From an uncultured Aquimarina sp. (GTDB taxonomy: Bacteria; Bacteroidota; Bacteroidia; Flavobacteriales; Flavobacteriaceae): 64,000 nucleotides of DNA. A model generated the notes under the pieces. The model did not search any database. It was given only the letters and a program-made list of their open reading frames with translations, and was not told where the DNA came from. Shown piece by piece: positions 16,770-24,721 of the stretch (position 1 is its first letter; every line of letters begins with the position of its first letter). The stretch covers positions 23,294 through 87,293 of the forward strand of contig CANLYR010000012.1 of assembly GCA_947495425.1 (NCBI GenBank). Direction: 5' to 3'. The translations under genes were made by a program, and so were the position numbers.

Positions 16770-18617
16770 ATGGAAATTTTCAAAAAAATTGCTACTATTA
16801 TTATAGTACAGCTATGCTTATTCTCGTGCACCAACGAAAACTTTTTAGAAGACACATTAGAATCAAACAACCAAATCGATGTAGAAACGGATAAGTCATC
16901 ACTTACCGAACCTATAGTTCTAGGATACTTTCCTTCATGGTCAGAAAGCTGGGCCAGCACTGGTCAGGACTCTAAACTTAGAGATATTCCTGAGCATATT
17001 ACCCATGTGTTTTTGGCCTTTGCAAAACCAAATTTGAGATATCAGAAAGGTTCTATGGATATAACAGGTACAGGAATTCAAACACCTTATGGAGGAGATA
17101 CCTTAAAAGAATCAGTTTCAATATTAAAATCCAAAGGAGTTAAAGTGATTTTATCTGTCGGTGGCGAAACATACTGGGGATCCAATGCAGCCTATGATAT
17201 CAACTATCAGCAAATAAAAGATTTGGTGGATGACATGGGTTTCGAAGGAATCGATTGGGATTTTGAACCTAATGGGAGTTTTGCAACCATTGGTGACCCT
17301 ATCAATGTACAGCGATTTATCGATTTTTTTAACAATTCTAGAGCCATTATGCCTAAAGGACAATATCTTATTGCTTGTGCACCAGCAGGAGTAGGTGCCT
17401 TAGGAGGGTTGAATAATGACGATCCTTCTTCTCCATACGCATATAGCAAAAGAAATGTGGTTTCAGGAGAATCTGATGCTAATTTGTATAGTGCTACCTC
17501 ACCTAATCAAGCCATTAGTCTATTTGGATTTGGCACTACTGGTCATATGATACCAGTGATGAAAGCAGTTGGAAATAAAATTGACTTGATAGCATATCAG
17601 GGATATAATACAGGAGCGGCAAGTAACAGAAAAATAATGTATGATGCTTATAAACATTATGCAGACCAGTACGGATTTTCTATAGCAGCAGGTACGCATT
17701 ATCCTAATGAACCGTGGGGTCCATATTACACCTATACTTATCAAAATATGGCTGGACTATCAGGACATATAGCAGCGAATAATACTAATAATGATGGTAT
17801 CATGATATGGCAATTGTTATTAGGAGATACTTCGTCTTCGGCTTATGGATATCTTCATGTTGCAAGTCAAGTACTTAATGGTGTTTCTCAATCACAGGCC
17901 ATAGCAAATGCAGAGAATTATCCAGAATCACCGTATACCGGTGGCGGTGGAGATGGCGGAGGTGGTAGTGGTACTGGTTGTGAGTCAGTACAGTGGAGTG
18001 CTTCCACTACATATACTGCTGGTAAAGAAGCTGTGTATCAAAACAAACTGTATAAAGCAAAGTGGTGGACCAAGGGAGATGTTCCTGCTTCAAATATGGG
18101 AAATGCTAAGCCCTGGGAGTTTATAAGAAATTGCGATGGTGGTGGTACGGATAATAATCAGGCTCCTTCAGTAACAATTATAACTCCTTCAAGTAATTCA
18201 ACGACAACCCAAGGACAAACCATTGAGATATCTGCAACCGCTTCTGATACTGATGGAAATGTAACTAAAGTAGCATTTTTTCAAGGCACTACCAAACTAG
18301 GAGAAGATCAGTCTAGTACTTATCAATATAACTGGTCTAATGCTGCCGTAGGAAATTATAATATCACAGCAGTTGCAACCGATAATGATGGGGCTGTGAC
18401 CACATCTTCTTCGATTTCTATTACTGTTCAGTCTTCAGGAGGTGGAGGTAGTGGTTCTTGTAGTGGCTTAGCAGCATGGGAAGCCTATCCAAAGGTATAT
18501 AATCAAGACGATCGCGTTGTATATCAAAACACAGTATATGAAGCACAAACAGGACCCATTTGGGTAACTCCTGGAAGTGGAGAGCATTGGTGGAAAACTA
18601 TAGGGGCATGTAATTAA
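16770..18617 (+). CDS. Surface GH18 chitinase/endo-beta-N-acetylglucosaminidase-type lipoprotein with two chitin-binding modules
   Basis: A 615-residue lipoprotein (lipobox LFSC, Cys20). Order: GH18 catalytic domain (about 45-385) with VKVILSVGGE and the active-site motif EGIDWDFE (159-166). Glu166 is the catalytic acid, and the first Asp of DxxDxDxE is replaced by Glu159. A Gly/Ser linker follows, then a CBM5/12-like module with flanking Cys (about 404-455, YKAKWWTKGD), a bacterial Ig-like module (about 460-555) and a second CBM5/12-like module (about 564-614). No T9SS tail is present: the lipid anchor keeps it on the cell. It probably trims bound chitin fragments for the neighbouring SusC/SusD importer. 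It sits behind its own 5' region after the terminator. Confidence 0.92.
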   Translation: MEIFKKIATIIIVQLCLFSCTNENFLEDTLESNNQIDVETDKSSLTEPIVLGYFPSWSESWASTGQDSKLRDIPEHITHVFLAFAKPNLRYQKGSMDITGTGIQTPYGGDTLKESVSILKSKGVKVILSVGGETYWGSNAAYDINYQQIKDLVDDMGFEGIDWDFEPNGSFATIGDPINVQRFIDFFNNSRAIMPKGQYLIACAPAGVGALGGLNNDDPSSPYAYSKRNVVSGESDANLYSATSPNQAISLFGFGTTGHMIPVMKAVGNKIDLIAYQGYNTGAASNRKIMYDAYKHYADQYGFSIAAGTHYPNEPWGPYYTYTYQNMAGLSGHIAANNTNNDGIMIWQLLLGDTSSSAYGYLHVASQVLNGVSQSQAIANAENYPESPYTGGGGDGGGGSGTGCESVQWSASTTYTAGKEAVYQNKLYKAKWWTKGDVPASNMGNAKPWEFIRNCDGGGTDNNQAPSVTIITPSSNSTTTQGQTIEISATASDTDGNVTKVAFFQGTTKLGEDQSSTYQYNWSNAAVGNYNITAVATDNDGAVTTSSSISITVQSSGGGGSGSCSGLAAWEAYPKVYNQDDRVVYQNTVYEAQTGPIWVTPGSGEHWWKTIGACN

Positions 18618-18863
18618 TTTCACATTAAAAACTCTTCTCTTTTATATTAATTTTTAATTTTAGAGACCTTGGTAGGAGCTATGTGGCAGCTGTTATCGGG
18701 GTTTTCTTTTTGAGCTCTTTAGCTATGACCATGGGTAATATCAAATGCTCTGCAGTAATACATAAAAGACTGCAAAAACGATATGAAGTACCAAAAAAAG
18801 AATATTATTTATCAAAAATTGAGCATGATAGCATAAAAAATATAAGATGAATAGCAAAATTGA

Positions 18864-19010
18864 AAAGATCACTGAGTAATGTGCGAGGTGATCTGACAAA
18901 CAGACAGGATTTTTTAACAGATTTACGAGGTGCTTTAACGATTTTACCAGGTTCTTTAACGAATGAAGTACGCTAACTGACAAACTTAGGCGGTTCTTTA
19001 ACAATTGAAG
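18864..19010. repeat. Degenerate 21-bp tandem array, seven units
   Basis: Seven consecutive 21-base units start at 18864, 18885, 18906, 18927, 18948, 18969 and 18990. The best-conserved core is GGTTCTTTAAC or CTGACAAAC near the middle of each unit. Units 4, 5 and 7 are the closest to each other, and units 2 and 6 share the CTGACAAAC variant. The period equals seven codons, so on the minus strand the units read as Leu-rich heptads (LKNLV, LKHLV, LKNPV). Confidence 0.6.
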
Positions 19011-19027
19011 TACCCCCAGGGTACTTC
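19007..19027. terminator. Perfect 9-bp inverted repeat between convergent genes
   Basis: GAAGTACCC and GGGTACTTC are exact reverse complements around a CCA loop. It lies 45 bp beyond the stop of the FG-GAP gene (minus strand) and overlaps the last unit of the 21-bp array. There is no clear T run on either side, so terminator activity is uncertain; it may simply be part of the repeat element. Confidence 0.35.
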
Positions 19028-19071
19028 TGAAATAGGTAGGAGTACTTATATAAGTGGGGTAGATGGTCTAA

Positions 19072-22000
19072 TCATTGACTAGTATTGAATTGTTTAATAG
19101 CAATAAATTTTAATCCGCTATTTTTACTAAGAAGAAGTATATATTCTTTCCCAGCTATATTGATAGATTCTATTGCTTTGGTTTGTAAACTTTTTAGATG
19201 AGCAGAGAGCAAAAAGGATTGTTGAAAATTATCTTTTTGGGTGTTGCCAAAAAGTAAAAAACCTTTAGAAGCATCATATCGTATGGTTTCTACTTCGGCT
19301 TCGTATAAAGAGCCTACACCAAAAATATCATTATGCCCATCCGTATTAAAATCTGAAATCAAAAAGTCTGTCGTGGGACCAAATTGAGCAGATTTTGGCA
19401 GTTCCTGAATATCAAAATCTCCATTACCTGTATTAATCAGCAACATGCTGCTGAAATTGGTTGCGGTATAGTGCGTAGCTTCTTTTAAATCCTGGTTTCC
19501 GTAAATATCGACCAACGATGATGAAGCAAATTCTTTATACGTTTCAAATTTTTTGTTAAGTTTTGGAATTTGTTGCGAAGAACATTCTTTTCCGCGTACA
19601 GGCACTAGTATTCCATCCTTGGCTTCTTTACTTAATACAATGTCAAAACTACCATTGTTATCAAAATCTTTGGCATAGATATGCAATGGTTTTTTAGGGT
19701 TGGGTTGAAATTTATTGTTTTGACCTAAATTTCCAATTAGGTAGTCTGTATCGCCATCCTGATCGATATCTGTAGGCTGTATGGTAAAGTGCCATCCTAC
19801 ATAATCATCAAACGTAGTTTTACCAAACGGTGTGAAGAGACCATTCTCATTTTTAAAAACAGAAACCGGCATCCACTCACCCACTACCAAAAGATCATTA
19901 TCGCCATCTCCATCATAATCAGAAAAAACGGCATCATTCACCATTTTTAATTGATTAAAACTTTTAGAAATATCTTTTGTAACGTCTATAAATTTACCGT
20001 TCTCGTTTTTTAGCAAATATGATGGTGATGATAAAGGATATTTCCCCGGAATTACACCACCACCTACAAATAGATCAAGATCTCCATCTTTATCAAAATC
20101 GGTAGTAGCTACAGCGCTAGATGTTGAAAGTAGTTGCGGTAGAGCTTCAGTTTTAGAAAAATTTCCGTTTCCGTCGTTTTCGTATATTCGATCCTGAAGA
20201 AATGTAGTATTATCAATATCCTCGTAACTTCCTGAGGCAACATATAAATCTTGATCTCCATCGCTATCCATATCAAAAAATAAGGCTTTAGTATCTTCAT
20301 AATGGATATCGTTTTCAAAAATTTTCCTACTAGATGCTCTAAATGTGCCATCTTTATTCTGGAGATAAAGCTTTGCAACAGCTCCTTTTGCATTCCCTAC
20401 AAAAAAATCATCTTTTCCATCATTATTTACATCAGTTACAGCCAAAGCTGCTCCCTTTTCACTTTGCTTTTGTGGTAAGAGTACTTGCAATCTATAATCA
20501 TCAAATGCAGTTTCTTTATTCGTATATATAATCCCTAACTCTTCACTAGGGAGTATAGTGATCGGTTCAGTTTTCTTTTTTAGAAGTGGTTTAAGTTGAT
20601 CACCATTAGTCGGATATTTTACAGTTAAGTTTTGATTGCCAATTATATCATATAAGGTTTGGGATACTCCGTTTGGCCATGCTATAGCTATGCTATCAAT
20701 ATGAGTTGAACTTCCTAATCCAAAATGTAGTTTGTGAGTTACAGAGGACTGAAACCCTCTACAGGTGTATAGCTCTTTTGTCTGTTTTTGATGTTGCGTA
20801 TATACGGTTACTTTGGCGCCAATAGCATTTGGATTGTTATCTTTTCCTAAGAGAGAAAGCGCGATAAAAGGATTAGATTGATTGTTTTTATAGATGCTCG
20901 CTAAGTCTAACTGGTTATTAAGAATGAGATCTAGATCCCCATCGTTATCAAGGTCTGCATAGGCCACCCCATTAGAATTAACTTTTTGCTGAAACCCCCA
21001 TTCTTTATTTCTAGGAAGAAAAGAATAATTACCAGTATTAGCAAAAATTCTATTTTTTAGTTTAGTAGATGGCATCATACCAATAGCTTCTTCTAGTGTT
21101 ACTTTTTTTCGATTGCGAATATTGGTTTTCATTTGATTTCTAAAATCTTGATTTGATAGATCGTGCACTATGCCGTTAGTCACAAAAAGATCATTAAATC
21201 CATCATTATCAAAATCGGCTAATAGAGGAGCCCAACTCCAATCTGTTTTTGAGATACCTAGCATTTGTCCAATCTCATGATAAGTCCCATTCCCAGAGTT
21301 TAATTGCAGCATATTAGACATGTATTGATGATGATATCCTGAGGTAACTAAATGATTAAAATTTTCGGTACTCATCGTAGCCATATTCTCCTTACTCCTT
21401 TGATGATCTTCTGCTAGCATATCGAGAACAATAAGATCTGGTTTTAGATCATTATTTATATCGGCATAATCAGAACCCATGCTATTTGCTGAGATATGGT
21501 CAAAAAATTCAAGAATTTTATTCGTAAAAGTGCCGTTACCATTATTGATATATAAGAAATCAGGTTCTAAAAAATCATTAGCTACATAGACATCTGGCAG
21601 ACCATCTTCATTATAATCACCTATAGCGGCACTTAGCCCCCAAGCTTTATTGAGAATTCCTGCTGTTGCGGTTACATCTTTAAATACTCCATCGATATTT
21701 TCAAAAAGCTGATCTGTACTTTCGGGTCTGATGTCAAGTTGTACCCTTGGATCTATAGTGGTGTTATTATTGAAATCTGGCCTATGGTTTACCAAGTAGA
21801 TGTCCAGATCTCCATCGGTATCAAAATCAAAGTAATAAGCCTGTGTAGAATACGCATTAGAATCAAGACCATATTGCTTTGCTTGCTCAATAAATGTTCC
21901 ATTCTTTTGATTAATAAACAACTTGTTTCTTCTAGCTTGATCATCTTGAAGTGATCCTGATTTGCACACATACATATCTAGCCAGCCATCTGCATTGATG

Positions 22001-22380
22001 TCTATCATTGAAACCCCTGTGGTCCAACCAGTATTATCGGTAACCCCTGCTTTTTTTGTAACCTCCTCAAACACAAAATTCCCTTTGTTGATATACAGAG
22101 TATTACTTCCCTGATTAGAACTAAAGTACAAATCTTCTAAACCGTCATTATTAACATCTCCTACAGCAATCCCACCGCCATTATAGATATATGAGTAATT
22201 AAGAAAATTAAATTGTAGCGTCTCAATAACTGTATTTTTGAAATCAATATTGGTTTGTGATTTTGGCAGTAGCTCGAATAAAGAAATATGATCTTTAAGT
22301 ACTAATTCTGTATTTTCTTTTTTCTCTTCGGTACAACCAAATGCTAGTACTAATACTACTATATGTATGTATTTAAACAT
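19072..22380 (-). CDS. FG-GAP/VCBS-repeat lipoprotein with ASPIC/UnbV domain (CRTAC-type)
   Basis: An 1102-residue lipoprotein (lipobox LAFGC, Cys16). It contains many calcium-binding-like FG-GAP/VCBS repeats of the form D-x-N-x-D-G-x-x-D-L (for example GDVNNDGLEDLYFSSNQG, DFDTDGDLDIYLVNH, DVNNDGKDDFFVGN, DYDGDGDNDLLVVGE), which fold as beta-propellers. Near residues 535-595 lies an ASPIC/UnbV-type segment (CRGFQSSVTHKLHFGLG, SIAIAWPNGVSQ). Such lipoproteins are frequent near SusC/SusD systems of Bacteroidota and presumably bind glycan or protein at the cell surface, but no role is established. It is convergent with the GH18 lipoprotein gene and divergent from the nagB fusion. Confidence 0.85.
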   Translation of the reverse strand: MFKYIHIVVLVLAFGCTEEKKENTELVLKDHISLFELLPKSQTNIDFKNTVIETLQFNFLNYSYIYNGGGIAVGDVNNDGLEDLYFSSNQGSNTLYINKGNFVFEEVTKKAGVTDNTGWTTGVSMIDINADGWLDMYVCKSGSLQDDQARRNKLFINQKNGTFIEQAKQYGLDSNAYSTQAYYFDFDTDGDLDIYLVNHRPDFNNNTTIDPRVQLDIRPESTDQLFENIDGVFKDVTATAGILNKAWGLSAAIGDYNEDGLPDVYVANDFLEPDFLYINNGNGTFTNKILEFFDHISANSMGSDYADINNDLKPDLIVLDMLAEDHQRSKENMATMSTENFNHLVTSGYHHQYMSNMLQLNSGNGTYHEIGQMLGISKTDWSWAPLLADFDNDGFNDLFVTNGIVHDLSNQDFRNQMKTNIRNRKKVTLEEAIGMMPSTKLKNRIFANTGNYSFLPRNKEWGFQQKVNSNGVAYADLDNDGDLDLILNNQLDLASIYKNNQSNPFIALSLLGKDNNPNAIGAKVTVYTQHQKQTKELYTCRGFQSSVTHKLHFGLGSSTHIDSIAIAWPNGVSQTLYDIIGNQNLTVKYPTNGDQLKPLLKKKTEPITILPSEELGIIYTNKETAFDDYRLQVLLPQKQSEKGAALAVTDVNNDGKDDFFVGNAKGAVAKLYLQNKDGTFRASSRKIFENDIHYEDTKALFFDMDSDGDQDLYVASGSYEDIDNTTFLQDRIYENDGNGNFSKTEALPQLLSTSSAVATTDFDKDGDLDLFVGGGVIPGKYPLSSPSYLLKNENGKFIDVTKDISKSFNQLKMVNDAVFSDYDGDGDNDLLVVGEWMPVSVFKNENGLFTPFGKTTFDDYVGWHFTIQPTDIDQDGDTDYLIGNLGQNNKFQPNPKKPLHIYAKDFDNNGSFDIVLSKEAKDGILVPVRGKECSSQQIPKLNKKFETYKEFASSSLVDIYGNQDLKEATHYTATNFSSMLLINTGNGDFDIQELPKSAQFGPTTDFLISDFNTDGHNDIFGVGSLYEAEVETIRYDASKGFLLFGNTQKDNFQQSFLLSAHLKSLQTKAIESINIAGKEYILLLSKNSGLKFIAIKQFNTSQ

Positions 22381-22744
22381 CGTTTTTTATGTATATTTTT
22401 AGTATTTTTATATAAGACCCCATTAGCGATATAATTAATGAATAGATTAAAATAGAAAATATTTATTTTGATCTTCAATTTATCCCCCAGACAGCATCGT
22501 ATTATCGACAAGTAGCAAGATTCTTTAGAAAATTGCAATTATGGGTGTAGTTATATTAGTTATGAGTCAGAGTTTAGAATACTTTACAAAAGCGTATAGT
22601 AGTATTTCGTAAAGCTATATAATTGTTTTTTTGAGTCATTTATAATTCGTTTTATGTCATCTGTCGAAAAACTTTTTATAAAAACCTTATAGATTATAGC
22701 TTCATTATGCAATAAGATATTAAACGACTAATTTTACATAAAGA
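22381..22744. other. Divergent intergenic region, FG-GAP gene / nagB fusion
   Basis: 364 bp of very AT-rich DNA between divergent genes. No reading frame worth calling. It must hold promoters for both genes. The one notable element is the motif at 22626-22653 shared with the large chitinase promoter. I see no clear riboswitch or hairpin. Confidence 0.6.
22626..22653 (+). promoter_or_regulatory. Motif shared with the large chitinase upstream region (candidate regulator site)
   Basis: TTTTTGAGTCATT (22628-22640) followed after 3 bases by AATTCGTTTT (22644-22653). The same 13-mer recurs at 32159-32171, followed after 5 bases by AATTAGTTTT. The two copies lie 105 and 136 bp upstream of their start codons, on the same strand relative to the gene. 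The adjacent hybrid sensor/AraC regulator is the obvious candidate to bind it (inference). Confidence 0.45.
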
Positions 22745-24712
22745 ATGAATTCAGACACAAAATTTAATGCAGCATTAAATAATAATAATGCAGTACCTTA
22801 TTACAAAGATATAAGCTATCGAGAGGCAGGAAAGTTTGAAGAAACCCGATTTGAAAAGATTCATAATGTAGTTTTTAAAAGTTCGGATTATGCTTCAGTA
22901 ATTGTAGCGCATGAAATTGCCAAATTAATTAAAGAGAAACAAGCCCAGCAAAAGCACTGTGTCTTAGGTTTGGCTACAGGTTCATCGCCTATCAAAGTGT
23001 ATGAAGAACTGGTGCGACTGCATAAAGAAGAAAACTTAAGTTTTTCGAATGTTGTTACTTTTAATTTAGATGAATATTATCCTATGGATAAAAATAATGT
23101 GCAAAGCTATCATTATTTTATGCATCAACATTTATTTGATCATGTAGATATTCTTTCAGAAAATATTCATATTCCTGATGGTACAGTTTCTCAAGAAAAT
23201 CTGCATCAATACTGTATAGACTATGAATTAAAGATCAATACTGCCGGTGGTTTAGATTTTCAGTTATTAGGAATAGGACGAACGGGACATATAGGTTTTA
23301 ATGAACCGGGATCACACTATAATTCGGTAACACGTAGTATAACCCTGGATCATTTAACCAGATCTGATGCTGCCCCTGCTTTTTTTGGTATAGAAAATGT
23401 TCCTAAAAGAGCAATTACCATGGGAATTGGTACTATTCAGAAAGCAAAGAGAGTTGTTATTATGGCATGGGGTCATAAAAAGGCAGATGTCGTAAAAGAA
23501 ACGATAGAAGGTGTCATTACATCAGAAGTTCCTGCTTCCTATCTTCAGCATCATAAAAATGCTACATTTGTTCTGGATCAGGAAGCAGCAGAAGAACTCA
23601 CTCGAATCAAAACGCCTTGGTTAGTAGGACCTTGCCGATGGAATGATAAAGTAAAAAGCAAAGCTATAATCTGGCTGGCTCAAGAAGTACAGAAACCAAT
23701 CTTAAAGCTTACTGATAAGGATTATAATGACCACGGAATGTCTGGTCTCTTGGCTGAAGAAAGTTCTTGTTATGAACTTAATATAAAAATGTTTAATAAA
23801 CTTCAGCATAGTATTACCGGTTGGCCTGGTGGCAAACCAAATGCAGATGATACTAATAGACCAGAACGTAATACACCACATAATAAGCGTGTTCTGATTC
23901 TAAGCCCACATCCTGATGATGATGTCATATCGATGGGAGGAACTTTTCTTCGTCTAATCGAACAAAATCATAAAGTACACGTAGCGTATCAAACGTCTGG
24001 AAATATCGCTGTATCAGATGAAGAGGCGATTAAATATGCTGAGGTTATTAAGTATATTTCTGCTGAAAAAGAGACGAATATAGATGAAATCATTCTAGCG
24101 CTTAAGAAAAAGCAAGAATATGCGGTTGATGCCGTTGCTGTTAGAAAACTAAAAGGTTTAATTCGAAGAGGAGAATCATTTGGAGCTACCCGATTTTTGG
24201 GGCTGCCTGATGCTTATGTGCATTTTTTAGACCTACCGTTTTATGAAACCGGAACTGCGAAAAAAAATCCATATGGCGCCAAAGATGTTAAAGCGCTTAC
24301 AAAACTGATAAGAGAAACCAAACCCCATCAGATTTATGCTGCAGGAGATTTGGCAGATCCACATGGAACGCATAAGGTGTGTTTGGATATACTGTTTAAA
24401 GTTTTGGATGATCTTAAGGAAGAAGAATTTATGAAAGATTGTTGGGTATGGCTGTATCGTGGTGCATGGCAAGAGTGGGATATTCATGATATCGAAATGG
24501 CAGTACCGTTAAGCCCGGATGAGGTATTAAAAAAGCGGAAAGCTATATTTTTTCATCAATCTCAAAAAGATGGAGTGATGTTTCAGGGTGATGATTCGAG
24601 AGAGTTTTGGGTTCGTGCAGAAGAACGCAACCAACTAACTGCAAAAAAATATCATCAATTGGGGATGGCAGAGTATGAAGCAATAGAAGCATTTAAAAGA
24701 TATCATTTTTAG
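22745..24712 (+). CDS. nagB: Glucosamine-6-phosphate deaminase fused to PIG-L (LmbE-like) deacetylase domain
   Basis: A 655-residue cytoplasmic fusion. The N-terminal part (about 35-290) is glucosamine-6-phosphate deaminase, which converts GlcN-6-P to fructose-6-P and ammonia. It has LGLATGSSPIKVY for phosphate binding, FNLDEYY with Asp109, and GRTGHIGFNEPGS with His182 and Glu187. The C-terminal part (about 375-600) is PIG-L/LmbE-like: SPHPDDDV with His389, Asp391 and Asp392, and DPHGTH with His540 and His543, the zinc ligands. The metal site looks complete. This two-domain architecture is known in Bacteroidota, but the role of the PIG-L part is unclear. The GH20 gene follows 9 bp downstream, so they form an operon. 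Confidence 0.94.
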   Translation: MNSDTKFNAALNNNNAVPYYKDISYREAGKFEETRFEKIHNVVFKSSDYASVIVAHEIAKLIKEKQAQQKHCVLGLATGSSPIKVYEELVRLHKEENLSFSNVVTFNLDEYYPMDKNNVQSYHYFMHQHLFDHVDILSENIHIPDGTVSQENLHQYCIDYELKINTAGGLDFQLLGIGRTGHIGFNEPGSHYNSVTRSITLDHLTRSDAAPAFFGIENVPKRAITMGIGTIQKAKRVVIMAWGHKKADVVKETIEGVITSEVPASYLQHHKNATFVLDQEAAEELTRIKTPWLVGPCRWNDKVKSKAIIWLAQEVQKPILKLTDKDYNDHGMSGLLAEESSCYELNIKMFNKLQHSITGWPGGKPNADDTNRPERNTPHNKRVLILSPHPDDDVISMGGTFLRLIEQNHKVHVAYQTSGNIAVSDEEAIKYAEVIKYISAEKETNIDEIILALKKKQEYAVDAVAVRKLKGLIRRGESFGATRFLGLPDAYVHFLDLPFYETGTAKKNPYGAKDVKALTKLIRETKPHQIYAAGDLADPHGTHKVCLDILFKVLDDLKEEEFMKDCWVWLYRGAWQEWDIHDIEMAVPLSPDEVLKKRKAIFFHQSQKDGVMFQGDDSREFWVRAEERNQLTAKKYHQLGMAEYEAIEAFKRYHF

Positions 24713-24721
24713 AAGAATTGA

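Larger units (their letters stand above)
18618..19071. other. Convergent intergenic region with no convincing gene
   Basis: The region separates two converging genes. It contains a degenerate 21-bp tandem array (18864-19010) and a 9-bp perfect inverted repeat (19007-19027). A minus-strand reading frame of 87 codons starting with TTG crosses the array, but no homology or ribosome-binding site supports it. The first 240 bp show nothing recognisable. Confidence 0.6.

Noticed and set aside
17940..17985. GGTGG-rich stretch as a structural DNA repeat
   Set aside because: It encodes the Gly/Ser linker between the GH18 and chitin-binding modules.
18741..19004. Minus-strand frame of 87 codons with Leu heptads and a hydrophobic tail
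   Set aside because: It begins at TTG within the 21-bp array, with no ribosome-binding site and no recognisable family. The heptad pattern follows directly from the repeat period.
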